Source: Promethearchaeota archaeon
GTDB lineage: Archaea > Asgardarchaeota > Lokiarchaeia > Sigyniarchaeales > SOKP01
Length of the DNA: 64,000 nucleotides
Reading direction: 5' to 3'
Assembly (NCBI GenBank): GCA_008080735.1
Contig: SHMW01000010.1
Coordinates: 1-64,000 of the forward strand
Below, piece by piece: positions 1-8,572 of the stretch. The position numbers and the translations under genes were made by a program. Each line of letters opens with the position of its first letter. The first letter of the stretch is position 1. The notes under the pieces were generated by a model. It was not told where the DNA came from, made no database searches, and saw only the letters and a list, made by a program, of their open reading frames with translations.

Positions 1-275
1 AAAAATCGTTTTAATATCAAAAACATTTCTTCCCATCTAATTATTATTAAAGTATGTATTTAGTATCCTATTTATTAAATGATAAGACGGCGATATTTAA
101 AGAAAAAGGAATTTTATCTTAATAATCTTTAATTTTATATCGAGAAATTTTTAAAGAGTATTGAACTTACTATTAAATAAGCGTAGTTAATTATATGCAA
201 TGAGTCTCTTAAGAACCAAAACAACAACTCGCTTTTATTATGTTTATTACTAAACGTCCTTCGAGATGAACATTT

Positions 276-1175
276 TTGGAAACTAATTCAACAAATGAAC
301 AAAAAGAAAGTGGGGAAAAAGAAATAATTAAAGAAGAGCAACCCATCAAATTTCATTGGTATTTGCTTGGTTTTGTCACAACTTATTTTGTATCATGGTT
401 AATCCCCGGAATTGCATTTTTCACTTATGTGATGCTATTTTTTTTACCTTATTTCCTTGAAACTTCCAATTTTATCCTAATCTTTACTGAATTAAAGCCA
501 TTACTTTCACTATTATTATTTCCCTTAGTTTTAATAGCCTGTGTATTGCTACATCTATTTTTTGCAGCGGCGGTCGTAAAATTTTGGTATGGATTTACTC
601 AGAGAATTTTGCCTTCAAAAGAAGGCGTTATACCCAGAAACGTTCCAAGTAAAACTTCAAGTTTATACCATATCCGCTCTTTTTTACTCAAATATCCAAA
701 GAATGCGGTAATGAAAGGAATGTTTCCTTGGGTATTTACATGGATTTTTAATTTTATAGGTTCGACAGAATATGGAAAAGGAACGACCGTCGAGGAGGAA
801 GTTTGCGGAGATAGGTTTGCAATAACAGGTGAAAATTGCTATGTTGGGCCAAATGCATCATTGGCAAGCCATTTAGTAGAGGGTATTTTTGGGAACATTT
901 ATTATTTCAAAGTAAAATTGGGTGATAATTGTACTGTGGGGGCAGAGACCCCATTAGCACCTGGTACAGAATTAGGAGACAATTCATATGTATTTCCCGG
1001 AGCTGCGACCTTAAAATTTACAGAGGGAAAAGGAGGCTATTATTATTTTGGAATGCCCATACGTAAATTGTTTTCTCGTAAATTGAAAAAATATTTGGGA
1101 CTCATTGATGAAGACCTCGAAAGAGCGGAGAAGCTGATGGAAATCCAACAAAAAAATAAGAAAGAGGATGATTAA
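276..1175 (+). CDS. Two-helix membrane protein with hexapeptide (left-handed beta-helix) domain, triad member A, copy 1
   Basis: 299 aa from a TTG start; the nearby ATG at 266 is out of frame and soon stops. Two long hydrophobic stretches (about residues 28-59 and 75-101) are followed by a linker with IPRNVPSK and YHIRSFLLKYP, then imperfect hexapeptide repeats (GDNCTVG, APGTELGDNSYV) typical of left-handed beta-helix acyltransferases. An SH pair (ASH) lies where such folds often carry a catalytic His. It opens a tight three-gene run: the next gene starts 2 bp after its stop. The 4355 gene is its paralogue. The plan recalls one repeat unit of the C-terminal region of poly-lysine-synthetase-type NRPSs (TIGR02353). 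Fold is well supported; substrate unknown. Confidence 0.8.
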   Translation: METNSTNEQKESGEKEIIKEEQPIKFHWYLLGFVTTYFVSWLIPGIAFFTYVMLFFLPYFLETSNFILIFTELKPLLSLLLFPLVLIACVLLHLFFAAAVVKFWYGFTQRILPSKEGVIPRNVPSKTSSLYHIRSFLLKYPKNAVMKGMFPWVFTWIFNFIGSTEYGKGTTVEEEVCGDRFAITGENCYVGPNASLASHLVEGIFGNIYYFKVKLGDNCTVGAETPLAPGTELGDNSYVFPGAATLKFTEGKGGYYYFGMPIRKLFSRKLKKYLGLIDEDLERAEKLMEIQQKNKKEDD

Positions 1176-1177
1176 AT

Positions 1178-2038
1178 TTGGGTAATGAAAATGAAGAGGA
1201 ACCAGAGGATGAATATTTAATAAATTTTGTAACCAGCAGCGCCATATCCCGAGTTAATCTGAAATTCCTAATAGTATATCTGCCGATTATTTGGTTGAGT
1301 GGTATGATAACCTTGACATATTGGTGGATTTATCAGCCAAGATGGCATTTATTTATAGATTTTCTCCTTTTACTACCAGCACATATATTAGCAATGCTAA
1401 CCATTTTTACCTTCGCTTGTGTTATATTTAGCAAACTTTTATTGATATTAGTAAATTTAATCCATAAACCACGAGAAGGGATCTTTCGAGCCGAACTTGG
1501 AGATAATGATTTTGAGTTTTGGTGTTTGAGAATCGAAATTAAAAAATTAGTTTTATGGCTTTTCAATAATTGGCCCTTGCCTTGGGCAGATGTTATAGCA
1601 TTTAAATGGTTTGGGACTAATATAGACCTTTCTAGCCATCTTCATGATGCGTGGTGTGATGCAGAATTTGTGAAATTCGGCAAAAGAGTGATGGTGGGGC
1701 AAGGTGCGGTGGTCATGTCAAGTATGGTTATTGGAAAGTACCTCATAATCAAGGAGGTAGTTTTGGACGACCATACGGTTGTAGGAGGGCAGAGTACAGT
1801 GGCACCTGGAACAATACTTGGAGAAGAATCTGTAGTAGGAGCGGCAGGATCTACTGCGTTTAATCAAATTCTTGAACCTGGTTGGATTTATGCGGGAATC
1901 CCAGCACGAAAACTAAAAACAAACGAACATGCGATTAAAAGGCGAGATATAATCGTTAAAAAGAAAATTGATGAGGAAGAAAAAGAAGAAATCAAACAAG
2001 AAGTAAATATAGATGAGGATAAAAAAGATTTGGTATAA
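1178..2038 (+). CDS. Two-helix membrane hexapeptide-domain protein, triad member B, copy 1
   Basis: 286 aa, TTG start with AGAGGA about 10 bases upstream, 2 bp after gene A. Hydrophobic segments at about 28-52 and 58-93 are followed by HKPREG, an FKWFG motif, DLSSHLHDAW with a possible catalytic His, and hexapeptide repeats (VMVGQGAVVMSSMVIG, VVGGQSTVAPGTILGEESVVG) ending EPGWIYAGIPARKLK, the usual close of a beta-helix acyltransferase domain. The tail is very acidic and lysine-rich. Copy 2 is the gene at 5270. The tight spacing suggests co-expression with A and C and possibly a heteromeric membrane complex. Acyl or aminoacyl transfer is a guess from fold. Confidence 0.8.
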   Translation: MGNENEEEPEDEYLINFVTSSAISRVNLKFLIVYLPIIWLSGMITLTYWWIYQPRWHLFIDFLLLLPAHILAMLTIFTFACVIFSKLLLILVNLIHKPREGIFRAELGDNDFEFWCLRIEIKKLVLWLFNNWPLPWADVIAFKWFGTNIDLSSHLHDAWCDAEFVKFGKRVMVGQGAVVMSSMVIGKYLIIKEVVLDDHTVVGGQSTVAPGTILGEESVVGAAGSTAFNQILEPGWIYAGIPARKLKTNEHAIKRRDIIVKKKIDEEEKEEIKQEVNIDEDKKDLV

Positions 2039-2053
2039 TGAGATGAATAAGAA

Positions 2054-2941
2054 ATGAGTGTTCCCACAAGTATGCGAGTAGGTCCGTTTGCTCCCACGGA
2101 ATTACCAAAAAAACGTTATATTCTGTTCTACGTATTTTTAATATGGATTAGTATAATCCCTATTATGCTCCAATTCTGGTTATATTGGCAATTTTTATGG
2201 GATTATCAAAGACCAATCCATTTTTATATTTATTTGCCGCTTTTTGCTTTTTTCTGTTATGTTGAGTTGGTTCTAATCTCATTAATATTTGCTAGAATAC
2301 TTCTAAGCGTAGTAAATACCATCCATAAGCCTCGAGAAGGAGTGTTTTTAAGGGATAAAAGCGATAAAAACTATCGATATTGGTGTATTCGAAATACAAT
2401 TAAAAGATGGCCTGTTTGGCTTGCGCATAAATTTCCATTTCCATTTTTAGATAACCTTTGTTTTAAAATGTTTGGGGTTAAAACCACCTTTACAAATTCA
2501 CTCTTCGAGGGGTGGGTGGATACGGAATTTATCGAATTTGGAGAAAATGTGGTTGTTGGGCAAAGTTCCCACATCCAATCCTCGGTCATTATGGGGAATT
2601 TGCTAATTGTACGGAAAACCGTAATAGAAGATGATGTAAGAATTGGAACTCATGCTGTCGTCATGCCAGGAACTCATATAGGGAAGAGAGCCTCACTAAG
2701 CACATGGTCCCTTACCACTGTCGGGCAAGAGCTTGAGTCGGGGTGGATCTATCATGGTGTTCCTGCCAGAAAATTTAAGAAAAACCGGTTTTTTGAGGAT
2801 GGTTTGGAAGATAAAATCCAGTTTAAAGCTGAGACACAAGAAAGGCTTGAGGAAATCTATAAAAAATATTATAGAAAGCATCAAGCTGAGCATGTCTCAT
2901 ACGTAGAGAGATTAAAACCCGCACCAGAAAAGGAGGATTAA
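2054..2941 (+). CDS. Two-helix membrane hexapeptide-domain protein, triad member C, copy 1
   Basis: 295 aa, ATG start 15 bp after gene B. Helices at about 22-48 and 57-88, then HKPREGVFLRDK, FKMFGVK, and beta-helix repeats (VVVGQSSHIQSSVIMG, IGTHAVVMPGTHIG) ending in SGWIYHGVPARKFKK. Where A and B have an SH pair, C reads FTNSLFEGW, so the presumed catalytic His is missing and C may be structural or use another residue. The tail is charged. It is the last gene of triad 1; the paralogue is at 6195-7052. Confidence 0.8.
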   Translation: MSVPTSMRVGPFAPTELPKKRYILFYVFLIWISIIPIMLQFWLYWQFLWDYQRPIHFYIYLPLFAFFCYVELVLISLIFARILLSVVNTIHKPREGVFLRDKSDKNYRYWCIRNTIKRWPVWLAHKFPFPFLDNLCFKMFGVKTTFTNSLFEGWVDTEFIEFGENVVVGQSSHIQSSVIMGNLLIVRKTVIEDDVRIGTHAVVMPGTHIGKRASLSTWSLTTVGQELESGWIYHGVPARKFKKNRFFEDGLEDKIQFKAETQERLEEIYKKYYRKHQAEHVSYVERLKPAPEKED

Positions 2942-3083
2942 ATTCTCGAATTATATATTCTAAATTTTCCTCATTTCATAATCATACTAAATTATTCGTT
3001 TTTTGCATTAAATTTATGCATTTTAGGATTAATTTGGACTAATTATAAAAACTGCTGTTGATATTTATTCTTCAAGAACAATA

Positions 3084-3557
3084 ATGACAAAATGTTTTTA
3101 TTGTAAAAACCAAATTGAAACAATTCCATTTCGATGTAAATATTGCGGGATGGTGTTTTGTCGTAAACACAGATTACCAGAAAATCATAATTGTACTTTC
3201 TTTTTTCAATTTGACGAGTCTGACAAAATTCGATATCAAGACACCTTGGATTATATGAGGAAAAATCTGAGTGTGGCAGATATATACCATTATTTCACAA
3301 CAAAAGAATATACTGAAGCCCAAACTCTTGAATTACTCCAACATTTTATTGAACAAAATGATGACCCTGAAATTAGAATATATAGCTTAGAAGCACTGAA
3401 ATTACTTGATTTGGATAGAGATAAAGTTTTTACGATTCTAGAAGCGTCTGTGCTCTCTGATGCGGATTCTAATGTACGAGAAATCGGAATAAAGATTCTT
3501 AAAGAGATATTTCCAAAAAAGAGCAAAAATATCTTGAAATGGATTGAGGATAGATAA
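3084..3557 (+). CDS. AN1-type zinc finger protein with helical-repeat C-terminus
   Basis: 157 aa. Residues 4-37 form a full AN1 finger: C4-x2-C7, C18-x2-C21, C26-x2-H29, H35-x-C37, which binds two zinc ions. Residues 55-157 are short amphipathic helices resembling HEAT-like repeats (DPEIRIYSLEALKLL, DSNVREIGIKILKEIF). AN1 fingers in eukaryotes occur in ubiquitin- and stress-linked proteins; archaeal ones are known and frequent in Asgard genomes. It sits alone between the two hexapeptide triads with 142 bp upstream and 284 bp downstream, so it need not share their function. No ubiquitin-system gene is in the window. Confidence 0.85.
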   Translation: MTKCFYCKNQIETIPFRCKYCGMVFCRKHRLPENHNCTFFFQFDESDKIRYQDTLDYMRKNLSVADIYHYFTTKEYTEAQTLELLQHFIEQNDDPEIRIYSLEALKLLDLDRDKVFTILEASVLSDADSNVREIGIKILKEIFPKKSKNILKWIEDR

Positions 3558-3841
3558 TATTATTCGGCTATATTCCCATTCATCGTTCTTTAGGTATTTA
3601 TTACTCGTATAAATAAAATTATCTTATTATTTAACATTCATCAGTATATCTAATTATTCCTCACCGATAATAAGATTTTGATACACTATATAAATCTATT
3701 TCGAAATTTAAGAAAGTAGACATTACACATCAAGTAATTAATTTTAAATATTCACTGAAAAACCCCTCTACTCTAAATATTTTGAACTTTTAATGAAATA
3801 TAATCTCAAGTTTTTTTAAGAAAATCCTAATAACTATTCCT

Positions 3842-4213
3842 ATGACACTCAATAGAAAAGATGCTCCCAAAAGTTTTATTCCTATTTTCATAATATGGAT
3901 ATTTCTCTGTAATGTGGCAGCAATAATTCTTGCTGTGGTATGGTGGTTACAATTTCCCGAGACTTTTCTGTTTGACGCGACCATTTCCATGGTTATAATT
4001 ATTGGTATAAATGTGCTAAGTATTATTCTTTTATATCCTATGTTCGGAATGGATCCTATAAGACCATTTTTAAAGGGAGCACTTATATGGTATGTGGTCA
4101 TTTCAATAATTTATATTATATTGTGGGCGTGGATCTTTTTGATTCCGGGGACAATCCAGTTGATGGGGGACCTTTGGTTTCATTGGAAGAGGAAAAAATT
4201 AATTGGCGAATAA
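3842..4213 (+). CDS. Small three-helix membrane protein, function unknown
   Basis: 123 aa with three hydrophobic segments (about 12-37, 45-68, 79-105) and a short basic tail WHWKRKKL-like (residues 112-120). I recognise no family. It lies between the two triads in the same orientation, 140 bp before copy 2, and could be an accessory part of that locus. The antisense frame over the same bases (3790-4101) is a less convincing hydrophobic shadow. Confidence 0.6.
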   Translation: MTLNRKDAPKSFIPIFIIWIFLCNVAAIILAVVWWLQFPETFLFDATISMVIIIGINVLSIILLYPMFGMDPIRPFLKGALIWYVVISIIYIILWAWIFLIPGTIQLMGDLWFHWKRKKLIGE

Positions 4214-4354
4214 AAATCTAATGATTTGCTTTTTTTATTTTAAATTTTATTTTATCTCCTTTTAAATAGAAATAAACCTTATATATGGCTTTTACATTAG
4301 AAAATTAATAGTAAATGCAATAATATACGCCATTCGTAAAATAGATCATCAATT

Positions 4355-5260
4355 ATGTCGAATGAATCTACTGAATCGAATTCTGTTGCAGATGGTAGAA
4401 AGGGGAGAAAAGAGCTTGAAGTGGAGAAGACAGAGATAAATCTTCAATTTCATTTTTATTTCTTAGGATTTGGAACTGCCTATTTACTTTCTTGGCTCAT
4501 TCCAGCAATAATTTTATGGATTTATGCATTTTTAGTCTATTTACCGTTCTTCTTAAACGCAAGCTCTCTTATTATCCTTTTCACAGATATTAGAGCGTTA
4601 TTAGCATCAATTTTCATGCCTTTAATCGTAATAGTCTGTTATTTAATCCATTTATTTATTGTAGCTGCTGTAACTCGATTTTGGTGGAACATAACCGAAA
4701 AAATACGACCATCAAAAAATGGAATTATACCCCGCAATATTCCCAGTAAAACTCTCAATTTGTATCATATTCGTAGTTTTTTAATAAAATATCCAAAACA
4801 CGCGTTTAATAGGGGACCATTTCCTTGGTTACTTCCTTGGCTTTATAACTTTGTGGGTGCGAACAAAGTTGGGAAGGGGACAACTATTGAGGAGCAATTC
4901 GGAGCGGACAAATTTGTTGAAATTGGGAATAATTCATATATTGGGGTAAATTCTGGATTTAGTTCTCATGCAGTTGATGGGACTTTCGGAAATGTAGCTT
5001 ATTTTAAAATTAAAGTTGGAGATAATGTGACAACATCTTGTTTGAATTGTATCGCACCAGGCGTTGAGATCAATGATAATTCATATCTCCTCCCAATGGC
5101 TGGGGCGACAAAACATAGTGTTTTAAAAGGAGATAATTATTATTTCGGAGTTCCCTTGCGACGTGCCTTCTCACGAAAAGTAAGAGAATATCTAAATGTA
5201 TCAAAAGAAGACTTGGAACGGGCGGAGCAATTAAATGAAGCTGAAAATATGAAGGATTAG
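4355..5260 (+). CDS. Two-helix membrane hexapeptide-domain protein, triad member A, copy 2
   Basis: 301 aa, ATG start. Close paralogue of the 276 gene: shared LGFGTAYLLSWLIPA-type first helix, GIIPRNIPSK, YHIRSFLIKYP, FPWLLPWLYNFVG, KGTTIEEQ and the final FGVPLRRAFSRKVREYL. It keeps the SH pair (FSSHAVDG). The next gene begins within 10 bp. The two copies are clearly diverged in sequence, so the duplication is not recent and both are probably kept for function. Confidence 0.8.
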   Translation: MSNESTESNSVADGRKGRKELEVEKTEINLQFHFYFLGFGTAYLLSWLIPAIILWIYAFLVYLPFFLNASSLIILFTDIRALLASIFMPLIVIVCYLIHLFIVAAVTRFWWNITEKIRPSKNGIIPRNIPSKTLNLYHIRSFLIKYPKHAFNRGPFPWLLPWLYNFVGANKVGKGTTIEEQFGADKFVEIGNNSYIGVNSGFSSHAVDGTFGNVAYFKIKVGDNVTTSCLNCIAPGVEINDNSYLLPMAGATKHSVLKGDNYYFGVPLRRAFSRKVREYLNVSKEDLERAEQLNEAENMKD

Positions 5261-5269
5261 GTGGTCAAG

Positions 5270-6166
5270 ATGACAGAAAGTGAGACAAAGCAAAAAGATA
5301 TAAAATCAGATCAACTGGTTGTACCAAAAGGACATGAAATCTCCGAGTTAGAAATTGATTTTATAACTACGGGAGCAATGAAATCAATCAATTATACACC
5401 TTTGATATTATATATTCCAGTTATCTGGATAAGCAGCTTTCTAGTAATAATTTTTTGGGTATATTTTTTTATTTTAAATGAATTGGTCATATTGCAAGTT
5501 GTATTATTTCCTCCTATGGTTTTTGGGTCTTATATGGTTTTCATTTTAGGAGTGGCCATATCAGCAAAATTACTTATGATAATCATTGAAATGATCCATC
5601 TCCCAAGAGAGGGTATATTTATAGCTCAAAAAGGAAATAAAGAGTATGATTTCTGGTGTCTTCGCGTCCAATTGAAAAAGTTTGTTTTATGGGTGATGGA
5701 TAATTGTCCAGTCCCATGGATAGATATCTGGGGGTTTAAATGGTTCGGTCTAAAAGTAGATTTCTCCAGTCATATGTTTGATGCGTGGGTCGATACGGAA
5801 TTTATTGAGTTCGGACACAAAATTACGGTGGGACAGGGAGCAACGCTAATGAGTTCGATGGTTGTTGGGAAATATCTTATAATCAAAAAAATTATCTTTG
5901 AGGATTATGCGGTTATAGGAGGTGTTTCTAATATAGCTCCAGGTACAAAAATAGGCGAGGAGACCATAATCGGAGCATTTAGTACTACGAATTACAATCA
6001 AGAACTTGAACCAGGATGGGTCTATTTTGGAATACCCGCTTCAAAATTAAAAGAAAATAAATATTCGGAAATAAGGACTGGCATGGTCTATAAAAAAGAT
6101 GTTGATGAAGAATCCAAATATTTGGTAAAGGAGGATATCAACATCGATGAGGATGGTAATAAATAG
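5270..6166 (+). CDS. Two-helix membrane hexapeptide-domain protein, triad member B, copy 2
   Basis: 298 aa from ATG 5270, which has GGTGG five bases upstream; a GTG at 5261 would add three residues and abuts the stop of gene A. Paralogue of 1178-2038 with the same order: acidic N-terminus, two helices, PREGIF, FKWFG, DFSSHMFDAWVDTEFIEFG, hexapeptide repeats, and LEPGWVYFGIPASKLK. The SH pair is kept. The tail KEDINIDEDGNK matches the other copy's VNIDEDKKD, showing the tail is under constraint. Confidence 0.8.
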   Translation: MTESETKQKDIKSDQLVVPKGHEISELEIDFITTGAMKSINYTPLILYIPVIWISSFLVIIFWVYFFILNELVILQVVLFPPMVFGSYMVFILGVAISAKLLMIIIEMIHLPREGIFIAQKGNKEYDFWCLRVQLKKFVLWVMDNCPVPWIDIWGFKWFGLKVDFSSHMFDAWVDTEFIEFGHKITVGQGATLMSSMVVGKYLIIKKIIFEDYAVIGGVSNIAPGTKIGEETIIGAFSTTNYNQELEPGWVYFGIPASKLKENKYSEIRTGMVYKKDVDEESKYLVKEDINIDEDGNK

Positions 6167-6194
6167 GAAATACTAAAAGTTGAAAAAGGATAAA

Positions 6195-7052
6195 ATGTCA
6201 AAACCTGCATCGTTAAAAGTTGGACCATTTACAACAAATGTTCTCGTTAAGAAGAGATACTTGCTGTTTTATTTATTTCTTTTTTGGGTTGCTCTTTTTA
6301 CTATTCAATTTGAATTTTGGATTTATTACCATTATTTGAGTACGGAAATAATTTTATTTTACGTATTGCTGCCATTTTTGCTTATTTTTTTGTATATTTC
6401 GAGTGTATTTGTATCGCTTCTATTTGCGAAATTTTTGCTTTTTTGTGTTAACTTGATTCATAAACCACGCGAAGGAGTTTTTCTAAGAGATAAAAATGAT
6501 ATTGATTATCGCTATTGGAGCATACGCAATACGATAAAAAAATGGCCCGTATGGCTTTCCCATAAATTCCCCTTCCCGTTTTTGGATAATCTTTGTTTCA
6601 AAATGTTCGGGGTAAAAACAAGATTTAAAAATTCACTCTTTGAGGGGTGGGTGGATACGGAATTTATCGAATTCGGGGAAAATGTCACTGTGGGAGAGGG
6701 AAGTATAATTCAATCCGCATTAATCGCCGGTAATTTATTTATCATTCGAAAAACAGAAATAGGTAATAATGTAGAGATTGGGAGCCATGCGATACTTATG
6801 CCAGGAACCAAAATAGGAGATAATTGTATTGTCGCTGCAAGTTCCACTACTACCGTTGGTCAAGAATTAGAATCGGGTTGGATATATTTAGGTGTTCCAG
6901 CGACCAAATTTAAGAAAAATAGGTTTTTTGATGACAATCTAGAAGACTTGATTGGTGACTCGGAAGATATCGAAAATTTACGAGAAAAATATGATTTGGT
7001 ATACGTAAAAAGGAAAGATAAAGAAAAAATTCAAAAAAACTCTCCTGAGTAA
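6195..7052 (+). CDS. Two-helix membrane hexapeptide-domain protein, triad member C, copy 2
   Basis: 285 aa. I choose ATG 6195 rather than TTG 6180 because AAAGGA sits 5 bases upstream of it and the protein then begins MSKPASLKVGPF, matching MSVPTSMRVGPF of copy 1. Two N-terminal helices, HKPREGVFLRDK, FKMFGVK, FKNSLFEGWVDTEFIEFGENVTVG, then hexapeptide repeats and SGWIYLGVPATKFKKNRFF. As in copy 1 the presumed catalytic His is replaced (KNSLFEG). It ends the second triad. Confidence 0.8.
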   Translation: MSKPASLKVGPFTTNVLVKKRYLLFYLFLFWVALFTIQFEFWIYYHYLSTEIILFYVLLPFLLIFLYISSVFVSLLFAKFLLFCVNLIHKPREGVFLRDKNDIDYRYWSIRNTIKKWPVWLSHKFPFPFLDNLCFKMFGVKTRFKNSLFEGWVDTEFIEFGENVTVGEGSIIQSALIAGNLFIIRKTEIGNNVEIGSHAILMPGTKIGDNCIVAASSTTTVGQELESGWIYLGVPATKFKKNRFFDDNLEDLIGDSEDIENLREKYDLVYVKRKDKEKIQKNSPE

Positions 7053-7062
7053 TCCTTGGTAT

Positions 7063-7499
7063 TCATTCTCTTATTTTTCTTAATGGACCATGAGTATCCC
7101 CCCTTATTATTTTGAGATCCTTTTCGAGATACTCTTTCAGGACTATACGTGTTATTGAGATTTTGTTTCTGTTTTTTAGGAAAAGTCTTGGGTTTGGACA
7201 ATCCTTATCAAGTACATATTGGTTAATTTCTATATCATATACTAATGGATAACAATGGCAACCTTGAGGGCGAAACTCATAAATTTTACATCTCACTGTG
7301 TTTTTATCAAAAAAATAGCAGGCTCTATTAATATTTTTTAGTTAATATTTTCCTATAGATAATTTCGTAGAAAATTCGATTTGATCGATCTGATTAGGAG
7401 TGTATTGAATATGACATAAAGTTCTTTTTCTGAAAAGACCATCCCCGTATTTAGACAACAACGACCACATTTTCTGCATTCTTCCAGATTGCTAAACAT
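7063..7499 (-). pseudogene. Frameshifted YkgJ-type CxxCxxCC metal-binding protein
   Basis: Two minus-strand frames make one broken gene. The first (start 7499, TAG stop at 7353-7355) begins MFSNLEECRKCGRCCLN, the CxxCxxCC motif of the YkgJ (UPF0153) zinc- or iron-chelating family. The second frame carries the rest of the family signature: RACYFFDKNTVRCKIYEFRP followed by GCHCYPLVYD, read without a good start from about 7320 to 7063. The two are joined only by a frame change near 7320-7355. Either this is a real pseudogene or an assembly indel in an A/T-rich run. Convergent with triad 2, whose stop is 10 bp away. Confidence 0.7.
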
Positions 7500-7599
7500 A
7501 TGATTTTTTATTAGTATCAAATTTAAATATAAAGCTGATAACACTTATTTAATACAACCTAATGATATATAAATTATTTACATTTTGAGGGAGAAAAAA

Positions 7600-8418
7600 A
7601 TGTCTGATGTTTTAATATCTATATTACAGATACTTGGTTGGACTGGTCTATTCTTTTTAGGATATTTATTACTGGCATTTGTTGTAGGAACTGCCAAAAA
7701 AGACAATTCATTGATAGATCGCTTTTATCCTGGTGGATTTATGCTAATTGCATGGTCAACCTTGATCTTAAAAGGAACTTTCGATTTTAGACAAATCATA
7801 ATAACAATCTTAGTCACGATCTGGGGAATCAGGCTCGGCACATATGTCACTATTAGAAATTGGGGAAAAGGTGAGGATAAACGATATCAAAATATGCGAG
7901 AACGTTGGGGAGATAAAGTTCTTATAAATAGTCTTCTTCGCATCTATCTCTTTCAAGGATTAATTATTTTTTTAGTTGTCTCTCCTGTGTCATATATTAA
8001 TGTTGTTGATAATCCAGCAATTTGGTGGTTAGATTTTATTGGAATTGGTGTCTGGGTAATTGGGTTTTATTTTGAAACGGTAGGAGATTACCAATTATAT
8101 GTATTCTTAAATAATCCAGAAAATCAGGGAAAGGTTTTTGATGAAGGATTATGGCGTTATACTCAACATCCAAACTATTTCGGGGAAGTCACTCAATGGT
8201 GGGGAATCTTTTTAGTCGCAACAAGCGTTGCACTCAAAGTATATTTTCCCTATGGATTTATTACGATTATAGGACCAATCATTATCACCTATATGATTAT
8301 TAACGTTTCTGGTGTCAGATTATTGAACAAACAATTTGAAGGAGATAGTGAATACGCAAGATATAAGCGACGAACCAGCCAATTTATCCCACTACCGCCC
8401 AAAAAAGATAAGGATTAA
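7600..8418 (+). CDS. DUF1295 family integral membrane protein (steroid 5-alpha-reductase/ICMT-like fold)
   Basis: 272 aa from ATG 7600, which has GAGGGAG six bases upstream; an upstream in-frame TTG at 7585 overlaps that site. About six or seven hydrophobic segments. The conserved region LWRYTQHPNYFGEVTQWWGIFL is the DUF1295 hallmark shared with isoprenylcysteine methyltransferases and steroid reductases, where it binds the cofactor. The end YKRRTSQFIPLPPKK also fits the family. The likely role is reduction or methylation of a lipid or isoprenoid; the exact substrate cannot be told. Monocistronic. Confidence 0.85.
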   Translation: MSDVLISILQILGWTGLFFLGYLLLAFVVGTAKKDNSLIDRFYPGGFMLIAWSTLILKGTFDFRQIIITILVTIWGIRLGTYVTIRNWGKGEDKRYQNMRERWGDKVLINSLLRIYLFQGLIIFLVVSPVSYINVVDNPAIWWLDFIGIGVWVIGFYFETVGDYQLYVFLNNPENQGKVFDEGLWRYTQHPNYFGEVTQWWGIFLVATSVALKVYFPYGFITIIGPIIITYMIINVSGVRLLNKQFEGDSEYARYKRRTSQFIPLPPKKDKD

Positions 8419-8572
8419 AATCTTCTTTCTTTTTTTACTTTTTTATTATTAAAATATTTCTATTTTGATCTTTGACTAATAAAAACTAATTCTTTATTAA
8501 TGGAAAAAATCAGAGATATAAATTTAAAAAAAATTGTAATTTGTGTCGAAAAAATAGATCTTCTTAATTTTA

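Noticed and set aside
7353-7355. Recoding of the TAG in the YkgJ-like gene (pyrrolysine)
   Set aside because: The rest of the gene is in another frame, so a frameshift is needed in any case.
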